DNA of 64,000 bases from Reichenbachiella carrageenanivorans (lineage in GTDB: Bacteria > Bacteroidota > Bacteroidia > Cytophagales > Cyclobacteriaceae): assembly GCF_025639805.1 (NCBI RefSeq), contig NZ_CP106735.1, positions 3,753,501-3,817,500 of the forward strand. Direction: 5' to 3'. This document shows, piece after piece, positions 52,196-63,300 of the stretch (the stretch's first letter is position 1; each line of letters opens with the position of its first letter). The notes beneath the pieces are model-generated. The model ran no database searches. It saw only the letters and a program-made list of their open reading frames with translations, and had not been told where the DNA came from. A program made the position numbers and the translations under genes.

Positions 52196-52203
52196 AAAGT
52201 AGA
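52196..52203 (-). promoter_or_regulatory. -7 box of the rpsF operon
   Basis: On the minus strand TACTTTTG then CACTTC matches TAnnTTTG, 35 bases before the rpsF ATG. No TTG at the -33 distance was found. Confidence 0.4.
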
Positions 52204-52334
52204 TAAATTAGTTAAAAATAGAAAACATTAAACAAAAAGAACCGATCAATTTATAGCACCCCGCACAAACCAAGCCAGCAAACGACTTGAATTCAATACT
52301 CCACGGATAATTAAGCCCCCTCCTTTTAAGATAA

Positions 52335-53105
52335 CTACAAATCCCACTTCTCGTTCAGGTGACTGAAAGCATGATGCCCAGTAAGGTCGAATTGACAAGG
52401 CACTATAGATATATAGTTGTTGGCAATCGCCCATTCGTCGTTGTCCTCTCCTTTGTCGTGATTCACAAAATTGCCAATCATCCAATAATAATCTCTCCCG
52501 TGCGGGTCTTTCCGTTTATCAAACTCCTCTTCCCAGCGAGCATTCGCTTGTCTTGCTACTTTGATGCCTTTGATTTTTTCGTTTTGCTTAGGTGGAATAT
52601 TCACATTTAGGGCAATCCCTTTAGGCAAACCATTTTTCAGTGCTTCGTTGGCTATTTTAAGTACATATTCATCTACATGCGAAAAATCTGCATGCCAACT
52701 AAAGTCGCACAGCGAAAAACCAATAGCAGGCGTACCTTCAATAGCCCCTTCTATCGCTGCCGACATCGTACCTGAGTACAGCACACTAATACTCGTATTC
52801 GAGCCATGGTTGATTCCGCTCACCACCAAGTCAACTTTCCTACCTTTTAGCACTTCATGCTTAGCTAGCTTGATACAGTCTGCAGGTGTACCTGAGCATT
52901 TGAAAGCCTGAATGTCTCCAAATATATCTGCTTCTGACAACCTGAGTGTATCTCCTACCGTGATGGCATGCCCCATACCTGACTGCGGGCTATCTGGCGC
53001 AACTACCACTACCTCACCAATTTGCGCCATGAGCTCTACTAATTTCCTGATTCCCTTTGACGTGATTCCGTCATCATTCGATACTAATATAAGTGGTTTT
53101 GACAT
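52335..53105 (-). CDS. surE: 5'/3'-nucleotidase SurE
   Basis: 256 residues: ILVSNDDGITSKGI with the Asp-Asp metal site, VVVAPDSPQSGMGHAI, the CSGTPADC loop and VSGINHGSNT, then YSGTMSAAIEG. It dephosphorylates nucleoside monophosphates and is linked to stress survival in other bacteria. It stands alone here. Confidence 0.95.
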   Translation of the reverse strand: MSKPLILVSNDDGITSKGIRKLVELMAQIGEVVVVAPDSPQSGMGHAITVGDTLRLSEADIFGDIQAFKCSGTPADCIKLAKHEVLKGRKVDLVVSGINHGSNTSISVLYSGTMSAAIEGAIEGTPAIGFSLCDFSWHADFSHVDEYVLKIANEALKNGLPKGIALNVNIPPKQNEKIKGIKVARQANARWEEEFDKRKDPHGRDYYWMIGNFVNHDKGEDNDEWAIANNYISIVPCQFDLTGHHAFSHLNEKWDL

Positions 53106-53152
53106 CTCTTATTTTTCTTATTTATATAACTAACTACACTAGCAAAGTAAGC

Positions 53153-53186
53153 AAAAAAAAGACCCGATCTTCATCGAGTCTTTTTT
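53153..53186. terminator. Terminator between the DUF4136 and surE genes
   Basis: AAAAAGAC / GTCTTTTTT arms with an inner CGAT/ATCG stem and one mismatch. It ends the DUF4136 transcript and may also insulate surE. Confidence 0.8.
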
Positions 53187-53207
53187 CCTTTCATGAAGTT
53201 GATTAAA

Positions 53208-53837
53208 TCAACCGCCTTTGATCACATAACCATCAGCAATCAATCTAAATTCATTAAATATTTTTGAAGTGGCTACTTTAATGTTTCTTCTTGCATCTTT
53301 ATTATCCTTTGCAAATACACCTGATGCGTAACCTTGCCATACGGTTTGTTTTTTCTTCCTATCAAAGAAAACCACCAGCAATGTCCCATCATTCATTTCA
53401 TAATTACTGACTCTGTATTCTTCCCCTTTCACCTCTTCATCATCAAAAAAATCATCGCCAGACTCACTATCTTCATTTGTTGCCCCTGGTATCTCGGCAC
53501 CTACCCAGCTCTCAAAGTGAGGTTGATTATATCCTCTCAATGAAAAATCATCATAAAATATTTTATACATCACCAAGAGGTCTGGCTTTTTGGTTTCCTT
53601 AAAATACCCCTGAGCTCCCATACGAGACGCAATTGTTTTCTCCAAGATCTCTCTATGAAAAAGCGTGTCATTCTCTGGACTAGTCATGAAATTGTAGGTC
53701 CGATATTTCTTAAACTTCCCACCATAACTATAATCTGAGTCTGTGATGAAATCCTTTTGAGAAAGACAGCTCCCCAAAAAGATCATTACTGCAAATAATA
53801 AATAGTTTTTGGGTCGTATTGAATTGGGTCGTATCAT
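53208..53837 (-). CDS. DUF4136 lipoprotein
   Basis: 209 residues with a lipoprotein signal (lipobox LGSC, Cys24). DUF4136 features are the YRTYNFM strand, LEKTIASRMGAQGYFKETKKPDLLVMY, GTLLVVFFDRKKKQTVWQGYASG and the C-terminal KIFNEF. An acidic, Ser-rich insert lies near 123-137. It should sit in a membrane facing the periplasm; the role is unknown. Confidence 0.82.
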   Translation of the reverse strand: MIRPNSIRPKNYLLFAVMIFLGSCLSQKDFITDSDYSYGGKFKKYRTYNFMTSPENDTLFHREILEKTIASRMGAQGYFKETKKPDLLVMYKIFYDDFSLRGYNQPHFESWVGAEIPGATNEDSESGDDFFDDEEVKGEEYRVSNYEMNDGTLLVVFFDRKKKQTVWQGYASGVFAKDNKDARRNIKVATSKIFNEFRLIADGYVIKGG

Positions 53838-54013
53838 TTGTTCCTTTTAATTTACAATTGAAGTCTCAATCCGATTGTTTAATGATTGAACAGTACAATT
53901 TAAAGAAAATTTATCTATTCAGAAGTATCAACATAGATTTGAATTAATAAATTCCAATCATGACAAATACACAACAACGTTGTATAAATTTGAATTTTTA
54001 AAACCCTATAGAG

Positions 54014-55219
54014 ATGTCAAGAATTTTAATCATTGGCGCAGGTGGTGTAGGTCGAGTAGTAGCCTATAAATGTGCGCAAAACTCAGAAGTATTTTCTGAT
54101 ATATGGATGGCTAGTCGTACCCAATCTAAATGCGACCAAATAGCCAAGGATATACAAGCCAACCTCGGCGTAAACGTCCACACCGAACAAGTAGATGCGG
54201 ACAATGTACCCGAATTAGTCGCGCTTATCAAAAAAATACAACCGAAACTTATCATCAATGTGGCGCTGCCTTATCAAGATCTCACGATCATGGATGCATG
54301 TCTAGAAACTGGCGTTCATTACCTTGACACGGCCAACTATGAGCCAAAAGATGAGGCCAAGTTTGAATACAGTTGGCAATGGGCGTATCAAGATAAATTC
54401 AAGGCAGCTGGACTGACCGCCGTTTTAGGCTGTGGGTTTGATCCTGGAGTAACTGGTATATATACAGCCTATGCAGCCAAGCATCATTTTGACGAAATCC
54501 AATACCTCGATATTGTGGACTGTAATGGAGGTGATCATGGCAAAGCCTTTGCCACCAATTTCAATCCAGAAATTAACATCAGGGAAATCACTCAAAAGGG
54601 AAAATACTGGGAAAATGGTAATTGGGTAGAAACAGAACCGTTTGAGATCAAACAAGAGTTAAACTATCCCAACATTGGTGTAAGAGATTCTTATGTCCTC
54701 TATCACGAAGAACTTGAGTCGATCACAAAAAACTTCCCTAGCATCAAAAGAGCAAGGTTTTGGATGACATTTGGCCAAGAATACCTGACACATTTAAGAG
54801 TCATTCAGAACATTGGCATGGCTTCTATTGTGCCGATCAAATACAAAGGCATAGACATTGTTCCGCTGCAATTTTTGAAAGAGACGTTGCCTGACCCTGG
54901 CAGTCTAGGCGACAATTACGAAGGTGAAACGTCTATTGGCTGTAGAATAAAAGGGCTGAAAGATGGTGAGGAGAAAACCTACTATGTGTACAACAACTGT
55001 AAGCACCAAGACGCCTTTAATGAAACAGGCGCTCAAGGTGTCTCTTATACCACTGGCGTGCCAGCTATGATAGGTGCCATGATGGTATTGACTGGTGAAT
55101 GGACTGGCGCAGGGGTGTTCAATGTGGAGGAATTCAACCCAGACCCATTCATGGACAAACTAAATACAGAAGGACTTCCTTGGCATGAGCAACACAATAT
55201 AGATTTGGAGGTTCTATAA
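54014..55219 (+). CDS. Carboxynorspermidine (carboxyspermidine) dehydrogenase
   Basis: 401 residues of the saccharopine-dehydrogenase family, starting ILIIGAGGVGRVVAYKC (dinucleotide-binding). INVALPYQDLTIMDACLETGVHYLDTANYE and the GCGFDPGVTG loop match the polyamine branch. It joins aspartate semialdehyde to a diamine to make carboxy-polyamine. The next gene, with no gap, is the matching decarboxylase, which settles the assignment over lysine metabolism. Confidence 0.93.
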   Translation: MSRILIIGAGGVGRVVAYKCAQNSEVFSDIWMASRTQSKCDQIAKDIQANLGVNVHTEQVDADNVPELVALIKKIQPKLIINVALPYQDLTIMDACLETGVHYLDTANYEPKDEAKFEYSWQWAYQDKFKAAGLTAVLGCGFDPGVTGIYTAYAAKHHFDEIQYLDIVDCNGGDHGKAFATNFNPEINIREITQKGKYWENGNWVETEPFEIKQELNYPNIGVRDSYVLYHEELESITKNFPSIKRARFWMTFGQEYLTHLRVIQNIGMASIVPIKYKGIDIVPLQFLKETLPDPGSLGDNYEGETSIGCRIKGLKDGEEKTYYVYNNCKHQDAFNETGAQGVSYTTGVPAMIGAMMVLTGEWTGAGVFNVEEFNPDPFMDKLNTEGLPWHEQHNIDLEVL

Positions 55220-56347
55220 ATGCAAAAAATGATACCTTCTCCCTGCTTCGTTCTAGACGAACAAAAATTGGAAAACAACCTGAGCCTAATCAAGCATGTC
55301 GCAGACCAGGCTCAGGTTGAAATCATATTGGCTTTCAAGGGTTTTGCCATGTGGAGTGCCTTCCCTATCGTACGCAAATATATTAGCGGAGCCACCTCAA
55401 GTTCTGTACATGAGATGATGCTGTGTAATGAACACATGCAAACCCAATCGCATACCTATGCTGTAGCGTACAAAGCAAGTGAAATAGATCAAATACTAGC
55501 TGGATCGAGTCATATCACCTTCAATTCATTGAGCCAATTAGAACAATTTGGTCGAAAGGCACATGAGCAAGATGTATCTGTAGGGTTACGTATCAATCCA
55601 GAATACTCAGATGTAGCAACGGACCTCTACAACCCATCTTCTCCCACATCTCGGCTCGGTGTAAAATCAGAAGCTCTGAATAGTGGCCTGCCTGAATATG
55701 TAGAAGGGTTACATTTTCATGTACTCTGCGAGTCGGATGCTGAAGCGCTAGAAAAAACACTTGAAGCCGTAGAGCAACGGTTTGGACATTTGCTACCACA
55801 AATCAAATGGCTCAACATGGGTGGCGGACACCTCATGACTAGAAAAGGCTACGACACTGATCGACTGATTCAGTTATTAAAAACCTTCAAAGCAAAGCAT
55901 AATTTACACTTAATCCTGGAACCAGGAAGTGCTTTTGCGTGGGAAACAGGCACATTGAAAACAACGGTTTTAGACATTGTAGACAATGGCGGGATGAAAA
56001 CAGCGATCATAGATGGCTCATTTACTTGTCATATGCCCGACTGCTTAGAAATGCCCTATAGGCCTAATCTTGCCAAAGGATACAAAGAGGTCACACAAGC
56101 CAAATATCAGTATCGGCTAGGTGGAGTAAGCTGCCTTGCTGGAGATTTTCTTGAAGCTTATTCGTTTGAGGAGCCTCTGCAAATCGGAGATGAAATCGAA
56201 TTTCTAGACATGATTCATTACACTATGGTGAAAACCAGCACTTTCAACGGCGTACAACATCCTGCGATTGGTATCCTAAGAAAAGACAGAACATTTGAAC
56301 TTGTGAAAACTTTTGAATACGACGATTACAAAAATCGGTTATCGTGA
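55220..56347 (+). CDS. nspC: Carboxynorspermidine decarboxylase
   Basis: 375 residues of fold-type III PLP decarboxylases. The PLP Lys is in ILAFKGFAMW (about Lys39), the glycine-rich loop is WLNMGGGH, EPGSAFAW carries the phosphate-binding residues, and the C-terminal Cys/Asp region includes GVSCLAGDF. It removes carbon dioxide to give norspermidine or spermidine. Its ATG follows the dehydrogenase stop directly, so the two are one transcript. It ends on the base before the convergent T9SS gene. Confidence 0.94.
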   Translation: MQKMIPSPCFVLDEQKLENNLSLIKHVADQAQVEIILAFKGFAMWSAFPIVRKYISGATSSSVHEMMLCNEHMQTQSHTYAVAYKASEIDQILAGSSHITFNSLSQLEQFGRKAHEQDVSVGLRINPEYSDVATDLYNPSSPTSRLGVKSEALNSGLPEYVEGLHFHVLCESDAEALEKTLEAVEQRFGHLLPQIKWLNMGGGHLMTRKGYDTDRLIQLLKTFKAKHNLHLILEPGSAFAWETGTLKTTVLDIVDNGGMKTAIIDGSFTCHMPDCLEMPYRPNLAKGYKEVTQAKYQYRLGGVSCLAGDFLEAYSFEEPLQIGDEIEFLDMIHYTMVKTSTFNGVQHPAIGILRKDRTFELVKTFEYDDYKNRLS

Positions 56348-58231
56348 TTAGTGTTGTACCACGATCTTTCTGGTCTCTGACAAGGGACCAGAAGTGATTC
56401 TGATCAAATACAAACCATTGACCAAATCTGAAACCTCTACCTGCTGAGTCCTCCCCGACTTCAATGTCTGCCCTGACAAATCCATGATTTCATAGTAATC
56501 GAATATACCTTGTACATTCAGGGTATACTGAACGGGATTGGGAAATATATTGAGCTGGCCTATTTTATATTCTACATCTGAAACTACAAAATCAGAATTA
56601 GCAAATCCCGCTCTAATCATAACCATGCCATCCACCTTATAATTAGGCTCCCAACCATTCTCAATATTCATAAATATTTTCTGTTTGCCCAACAAGTTAT
56701 CTTTGTCCAAGCCTATTCCAATATAGTCACTCGTATATTGCTTCATGACAATAAAAAATTCGCCATTTACAATGACAGGCGTTTCGAAGGTAAACCTTGA
56801 GAACTCATTGACTCCAGCACCGCCCGATATAAAAAAATCTTGCGATCTCCTTACATCTACATCATCATCCGTCAACTGGCTCAACACAGACAGTGTAATA
56901 CGTTCGCCAGCTGGCAAAGGGTTAATCTGGGGAAAGTAAATATCAACATGCGTTAGTGTATCCGAGCTAGGCAATACAAAGGAAACCGCCAACTGACCTT
57001 CTACTTTATTGAGCCCTGCGGCATACTCTGCACTACCATCGTCATAGGCCAAGGTTTCATGCACTTCATGGTAGCTCCTTATCGTATCATTTAATCGATA
57101 GTTATAAAACGGATCATTGAGATACACCGTATCGGCAGAACTGGGGGTGGCAGTAGGGTTGTGAGCGGACACAAAAAAACCGTCATCTGTATTAAATATA
57201 AATTCTAACTCCAGAAACAAAGAATCCGTAGCAATAGATTGCAAATCCGCAGACTTGATGGCATCAACTTGCACAGTATTACGTCCAAAATTATTGATTG
57301 GATTGGCCGTAGCCGTAGGCTGTGTATACAGCAAGCTCTTGGTCAACGTGTCTCGTATATAGAAATCGTACGTCGGAAAAAACCTACCATCCTCTAGTGT
57401 TGTCATTTCTAGCGTCATGTCCTGATAGATAGTATCAGGAAAATCAAAAATAACATCATAAGGAATCATGGTATATTGGCTAAACATGGACGAAGGCATG
57501 CTTCCAAAAGCACGATCCCACAGAGACTCATCCGTTTCATGTCTATCTTGGTTAAGATAAACGTAATCTATATTCCAAATATCGAATGGTCCTGTTCCGT
57601 TACCTGCAGCTTGAAAACGAAACTGAAACCCTTCATGAAAAAAATCATCCGATTCAATCTGAATCATCTCCTTAGTGAAAGTCTCGTGTAAATTCTCTTC
57701 CAAACCTTGCTTTTCAAATTGCATAATCCACTCCCCGTGTTTGTTTTTGAAAAAGACTTTCAATGAATCTTTATGCTCTGGTACTTCACCATAACCTCGC
57801 ATTTGCCAAAAAAATGAAAAATATACGGAGTCCTGTTTTTCTACTGGCAACAATAAATTTATCGGTTTAGACGTGAGCACATCTGTAGCAGCACTACCTA
57901 CAGCAGTAGGTGGCTGGTGTGGATTACCTGTCAAATCAATACCATCAAAAGAAACCACATTCACTGTAGGTGATATTTTGCCAAGCGTACCATTGATGAT
58001 TGCTCCTGTATTAGACGCCCACAGCTCTTCGCTAGGTATTAGACTGGCAAACGAAAAATCATCCCAGAAAGGCAAAGAAAGCGTATCTCCCACATCTGCT
58101 ACTCTCACTCCATGTTGACCCGACAAAGGAACTTGTATAGGGATTGGCCTAACCTCGAGCTGCGCCTGACTAGTTAGTGCTATAAAGACAAACCAGACCA
58201 ACAAACCAATACGACAGCTTTTGTAATACAT
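56348..58231 (-). CDS. T9SS-secreted protein with type A sorting domain
   Basis: 627 residues with a signal peptide (ending TSQAQ) and a C-terminal sorting domain: NIFPNPVQYTLNV, then YYEIMDLSGQTLKSG, and LVNGLYLIRI near the end. The body has jelly-roll-like lines (LPFWDDFSFASL, VYFSFFWQMRGYGE, FQFRFQAAGNG, NIDYVYLNQDR) typical of large surface or extracellular Bacteroidota proteins. Its cargo role is unknown. Confidence 0.83.
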   Translation of the reverse strand: MYYKSCRIGLLVWFVFIALTSQAQLEVRPIPIQVPLSGQHGVRVADVGDTLSLPFWDDFSFASLIPSEELWASNTGAIINGTLGKISPTVNVVSFDGIDLTGNPHQPPTAVGSAATDVLTSKPINLLLPVEKQDSVYFSFFWQMRGYGEVPEHKDSLKVFFKNKHGEWIMQFEKQGLEENLHETFTKEMIQIESDDFFHEGFQFRFQAAGNGTGPFDIWNIDYVYLNQDRHETDESLWDRAFGSMPSSMFSQYTMIPYDVIFDFPDTIYQDMTLEMTTLEDGRFFPTYDFYIRDTLTKSLLYTQPTATANPINNFGRNTVQVDAIKSADLQSIATDSLFLELEFIFNTDDGFFVSAHNPTATPSSADTVYLNDPFYNYRLNDTIRSYHEVHETLAYDDGSAEYAAGLNKVEGQLAVSFVLPSSDTLTHVDIYFPQINPLPAGERITLSVLSQLTDDDVDVRRSQDFFISGGAGVNEFSRFTFETPVIVNGEFFIVMKQYTSDYIGIGLDKDNLLGKQKIFMNIENGWEPNYKVDGMVMIRAGFANSDFVVSDVEYKIGQLNIFPNPVQYTLNVQGIFDYYEIMDLSGQTLKSGRTQQVEVSDLVNGLYLIRITSGPLSETRKIVVQH

Positions 58232-58274
58232 ATATTCTAAATGAAGAATGAAGTTAATGTTTGAAGAATTTGGA

Positions 58275-59132
58275 TCATTCAGTACCCAGATCCAACGTTG
58301 GCACTTCTTCTATTGCAGCAGAATCCACTTTCACGATCCACAGATCTATCTCCTGACCAATCTTTGCTATATTCTTGTCATTTGGAGAGTGTTTAAACAC
58401 TTTCCCAGGTCTGGCTTCTATGGTTTCTGTGACCACTTCTCCACCCGAAACCTCTTTTTCTTTTATTATTTTTCCTTGATCTTCATAGAATACATCGCCT
58501 AGTTTCAACCCATAACCACGCATCACAAATACCGCTTCATCCAAGCCCATATTTGTTAGATTAAGCATTTGAAAAGACTGATTGCCCAAACCATCTCCTA
58601 CTTCAAAATCAATCTTAGAACCTTTTGGAATTTCCTCACCACCATTCAGCTTCTTGCCTTCATAGTATTGCGCCAGAATGGTATTCAAGGCAAAATCAGG
58701 TTTATATTTTATGTCTCCCAATAGCAACCCTAAGCTCCTCAATTCGAGCTGAGCGTTTTTCAGCGAACGCTGAATCAAAGAAGGCATTTTCACTACTGGT
58801 GGCTTAGTTGCATTAAGTGTAATGTAGATTTTTCGCCCTTCTTTTACTTTGGCTTGCGGCAATGGAAATTGCTTGAGCACAGCCAACGGTGGGAATTTCG
58901 GAGAATAACCAGAATCTGATTCTACTTCGTACCTCAGGTCTCGTTCTTCCAAAAACTCTTCCAAATCTTCGAGCAAAATCCCTTCCAAGTTAGGAACTGT
59001 CATACTCTCACCATGGTTGGTAGTAATAGGCAAATACATGTAAAAAACAAACAATAATATAACGACGGAAGCCACACCGGCTAATCCAATATGAATCAAT
59101 AAATCCTTCTTCGAAGCTTCACTTTTACTCAT
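58275..59132 (-). CDS. Membrane-anchored PASTA-domain protein
   Basis: 285 residues: an N-terminal membrane segment (about 13-33), then about three PASTA-like repeats, for example MTVPNLEGILLEDLEEFLEE, KMPSLIQRSLKNAQLELRSL and MLNLTNMGLDEAVFVMRGYG, each ending in an extended strand. PASTA domains bind peptidoglycan or beta-lactams. There is no kinase or transpeptidase domain attached. It is divergent to ddl, a cell-wall gene, which fits. Confidence 0.8.
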   Translation of the reverse strand: MSKSEASKKDLLIHIGLAGVASVVILLFVFYMYLPITTNHGESMTVPNLEGILLEDLEEFLEERDLRYEVESDSGYSPKFPPLAVLKQFPLPQAKVKEGRKIYITLNATKPPVVKMPSLIQRSLKNAQLELRSLGLLLGDIKYKPDFALNTILAQYYEGKKLNGGEEIPKGSKIDFEVGDGLGNQSFQMLNLTNMGLDEAVFVMRGYGLKLGDVFYEDQGKIIKEKEVSGGEVVTETIEARPGKVFKHSPNDKNIAKIGQEIDLWIVKVDSAAIEEVPTLDLGTE

Positions 59133-59302
59133 TTCTTTCTTTCTGTAGGTGACGCGGCAAATTACAAGGAATCCTTGAAAAAATTAAATAAAAAGGGCTT
59201 ATATAATCCAATTTGAAACATCTGAAAGTATAGTTTTTGGCTATAGCCAAATGACAGCATAACTTCTCACAATCTGATAGATACATTAAATATCTTCTTA
59301 TA

Positions 59303-59310
59303 TACATTTG
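59303..59310 (+). promoter_or_regulatory. -7 box of ddl
   Basis: TACATTTG matches TAnnTTTG and stands eight bases before the ddl ATG, implying a very short or absent leader. No TTG at the -33 distance is clear. Confidence 0.4.
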
Positions 59311-59318
59311 CGACCAAT

Positions 59319-60395
59319 ATGGAGAATAAAATCAAAGTAGGCATCTTGTTTGGCGGAAAATCGGCCGAACACGAAATTTCGCTCAAATCTGCTAAGAATG
59401 TCATCGAAGCATTAGATAAAAACAAATATGAGCCTGTACTTATTGGTATCGATAAAAATGGTCAATGGCTATACAACGAGCAATCGTCGATTATTCTCCA
59501 TGCGGACGACATCGAAAAAATCAGTCTAAACCCTAACAGCGAAACTGTAGCCCTAGTCCCTCAAAGTGGTGGACAGCTGTCTGGAAGTACACAAAAAATA
59601 GACGTAGTCTTTCCTATTTTACATGGCCCACTTGGCGAGGATGGTTGTACTCAAGGTTTATTAAAACTAGCAAATGTGCCTTTTGTAGGCGCTGGCGTTT
59701 TAGGATCTGCCGTGGGTATGGACAAGGACATCATGAAAAGATTGCTCCGAGATGCAGGCTTGCCTATAGGCAAATATCTGACTATTAGATCTCACCAAGA
59801 AAGGCCTAGTTTTGAATCAGTTACCGATACACTGGGACTACCATGTTTCGTAAAACCCGCAAACCTAGGCTCTTCTGTCGGCATCAACCGAGTAGATACC
59901 GAAGACCAATATCAAACAGCACTAGACGAAGCATTTTCATTCGATCACAAGATTATTATCGAAGAGTTTATCGAGGGTCGAGAAATAGAGTGCGCCGTAC
60001 TGGGCAACGAAAACCCCAAAGCATCTATACCTGGCGAAATTTCATTCACACACAGTTTTTACTCGTACGAAGCCAAGTACCTCGACGACCAAGGGTATAA
60101 AATAGACATTCCTGCCAAAATTTCTGAGCAGCAAATCACTGACATCCAAAAAATGGCAATCGATACCTTCCAGACTTTAGAATGTGAGGGGTTTGCTCGC
60201 GTAGATGTGTTCCTCACCAAAGATGGCCGACTACTTGTCAATGAAATCAACACCATCCCTGGATTCACTCAGATTAGCATGTATCCTAAGCTTTGGGAAG
60301 CCTCTGGCATAGCCTACAAAGATTTGATTGATCAGTTAATACAATTGGCCATTGCTAGGTTTGAAAAAGAAAAGCAAATTAAGAGCTCCGTATAA
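59319..60395 (+). CDS. ddl: D-alanine-D-alanine ligase
   Basis: 358 residues of the ATP-grasp ligases: ILFGGKSAEHEISLKSA near the N-terminus, FPILHGPLGEDG, VKPANLGSSVGINRV, EEFIEGREIECAVLG and the C-terminal VNEINTIPGFT. It makes the D-Ala-D-Ala end of the peptidoglycan stem, which is also the bond type that the M15 toxin at 25.8-28.7 kb would cut. It ends three bases from the convergent metalloprotease gene. Confidence 0.96.
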   Translation: MENKIKVGILFGGKSAEHEISLKSAKNVIEALDKNKYEPVLIGIDKNGQWLYNEQSSIILHADDIEKISLNPNSETVALVPQSGGQLSGSTQKIDVVFPILHGPLGEDGCTQGLLKLANVPFVGAGVLGSAVGMDKDIMKRLLRDAGLPIGKYLTIRSHQERPSFESVTDTLGLPCFVKPANLGSSVGINRVDTEDQYQTALDEAFSFDHKIIIEEFIEGREIECAVLGNENPKASIPGEISFTHSFYSYEAKYLDDQGYKIDIPAKISEQQITDIQKMAIDTFQTLECEGFARVDVFLTKDGRLLVNEINTIPGFTQISMYPKLWEASGIAYKDLIDQLIQLAIARFEKEKQIKSSV

Positions 60396-60397
60396 GA

Positions 60398-63300
60398 CTA
60401 CTTCCTAATGTAAACCTTACTAGATAAATTGGTATATCGCCCCAGTACTTGCAACAAATACATCCCATTATTAGTCACAGGCAGACGATTCAGTCGGTAA
60501 GTTTGGTTGATCGTATTAGGGAAACTTTCTTCTGTAATGATCTCTCCATCGAGACTTACAAGTCTAATCAGCACCTCTTCTTTAATATTGAAGTTGAACT
60601 TCACATTTATGTAATCTGATGCTGGATTGGGAAAGGCTCTCATGGTTTCTGTAATCTCTAACTGCTCTTCTTCATCAGACACATACAGTTCTATATTGTC
60701 CAAATACAGGTTATTCCCATTTTCGTTGGTCACGACAAAAGCCAACCTAACTTCAGAAAAGCCCACCAGCTCTTCTAGAGCCAAAAACTCATTACGCCAA
60801 TCCAAACTATCCTTAGGTACCCATTCTGTATCACTAGGCTTCACAGCCAAATTCCCACCTTTTTTATTGTATAGCTCTATGGTATATGTTTCCCCACAAT
60901 CCACCGAGCCCCATACTTCCAACTGCTCGTTTCTACCAGTCTTGTTAGCATAAGACACATCAAAAGTCATCGAAGCCGCATCGGTATTAGAAAAATCCAG
61001 CACTGGACTTACCATCCAGTTTTCAACACCTAGATTCGTCAATTCATAGCCTCTTACTGTGGGCGCATAATTACTCACATTGTCGACTCTAAACTCAGAC
61101 ATTACCCAATCGGCAGGGGCATCGGATCGCACAAAATGCCAGTCAGACGATTCCAATAACTTAGTAAATCGCTCTCTAAGAGGAATCTCTTCAGAGAAAT
61201 CATCCACATCAAAATAGGCCACCGTGAAATTATTAGAAGGGTCTTGGTCTAGTACACCATTGGGACGGCTCACTGATACAGTCAACTCATGGCTTCCCTG
61301 ATCCACATCAGAAATATCCAAGGATACCACCCCAGAAAGTCCCGACGGAATCAATACATCATCGATTGTCATCTGCTCCCCCTGATCTCCTATTTGATAG
61401 GCTATTTCAAATATATTAACCTCATATTCTCCAAAATTTTTAATCTCAACATTTATAGTCACATCTCCCGAACAACTCACTACTGGAGGGCCAACAGTCT
61501 CTACAATCGCAATATCATAATCGTTTACTGCAACAGAATACAACTCAATATCATCCACATAAATCTGGTTGCCGCCGCCATTGTTACCAATGAATGCAAT
61601 AACTACTTCCTCTCCCAAAAATTGGCTCATACTTTCCTCTACCGTTACCCAGTCTCCAGGCCCTGAAGGCACATAAGTGGTAGCACTTTGGGAGACGGTG
61701 GCCAGATCGGCTCCTATCTCTTGGAAAATAATATTGTCTTTTGGGAAAGTAGCTCCACAATCAGTAGATACCACGACTGTAAGCGCATCTGTCTGGTTGC
61801 CTGACAAACTAGCGTAAGCATATTTAAATTTAAAATCAGCAGCAGTCACATTGGACAAGTCGAATACAGGACTAATCAGGTAATCTTGTTCCCCAAAATG
61901 ATCATCCGTTGAACCGAAATAATTTAAAGTAGCAGCTACATTCGTAGCGATTAGCTTAGGAGCCTCTTCATACGTCCAAGCTGGTGTCTCTGTCTTATTG
62001 TTTGACAACTTCCAATTCGGAACTGCAGCCAACTCTTCATTCGTAAATTCTTCCAAAAAAGGAATAGTTGTAGAAACAGGCAAAAACACCTTGACCCATT
62101 TGCAATCATTTTCAACATTGGCATCCGTCATGGCATTTACCTGAGCTACTTTGTACGACACCTCCAATACGTCAGAAGTCAGTGTATAGCTAGAAAAGCT
62201 AACCACCGTAGACTGACCTTGAGTCAGCACATCAGTAACTAACTTAGTCTCTATTACCGCCTCATCAACCAATACTTCTAGGTTGAAACTAGTGATGTCA
62301 TTAGTACCATAATTTCTGACTTCCACAGAAGGGACTATAGTGGCATTACAGTTGCCAAATGTAGGCGAAATGATCGCTCGTACTCCTAGGTCGTTATCTA
62401 CAAGAACGGGGGCTATTCCTCCCAAACTACTTAAAAGTTCTTTTCGCCGCGGGCTGCTTTCCAATACCACTCGCATACGATCGCTTTGTTCTTTTGTGAA
62501 AAGGTTCATACAAACATCATCAGTATAGTCCATATAATTTTGAAACATATCATTGGAACTACATGAGAAAGCATCTCCCACATCTGGACAACCCGAAGTA
62601 CTCGAAGATTGAGCAGGTGTGTCTGCACAATAATCATCTACTCCACAGCCTCCATCACCCCATACATGCCTGAGACCCAGCCAATGGCCTGTTTCGTGTG
62701 TCATGGTTCTCCCTTTCGAAAAACTATCTGCATTGTGTGCAGTACCAAAATAGGCGTAGTCCACGTACACACCATCAATCAATCGATTGAGGTTGGGTTC
62801 GACATCCATGCCAGGCTCATTCGAAATTGGAAATTTAGCAAAACCCAACAGGTCTCCTCTCAGGTCTGCCACCCAGATATTAAAGTATTCTTCGGCAGGC
62901 CAGTAGCTATTGGCAGCCAACGCTTCCGCTTCCGACAGTGTATAATTAGACTGATTTCCTTTTACCCGCACGATACCTGTAGTTGGCAGGCCTTCTGAAT
63001 CTCTTTTGGCAAGTACAAACTCGATGTTTACATCGGCCGCGACAGGCAAGAAATCCGTTGGAGTATCAGAGGCATCGTCATTGAGTCTGCGAAAATCTTC
63101 ATTGAGGGTTTCTATTTGATTAAGTATCTGGGCATCAGGGATATTTCCATTCGTCCCTAAGGACTCGCCATTGTGCACAACGTGTACTACAACGGGTATC
63201 TCATACACGACTGTACTAAGCAAATCAAACTGCCTGCTGCGGGCTTGTTTTAGATTGATTCTGGTTTTGAGCCAATCTTCAAATTGAGCTTTGGACTCAT

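Noticed and set aside
52162..52334. S6:S18 leader RNA ahead of rpsF
   Set aside because: The -7 box at 52196-52203 leaves only about 30 bases of leader, too short for that structure.
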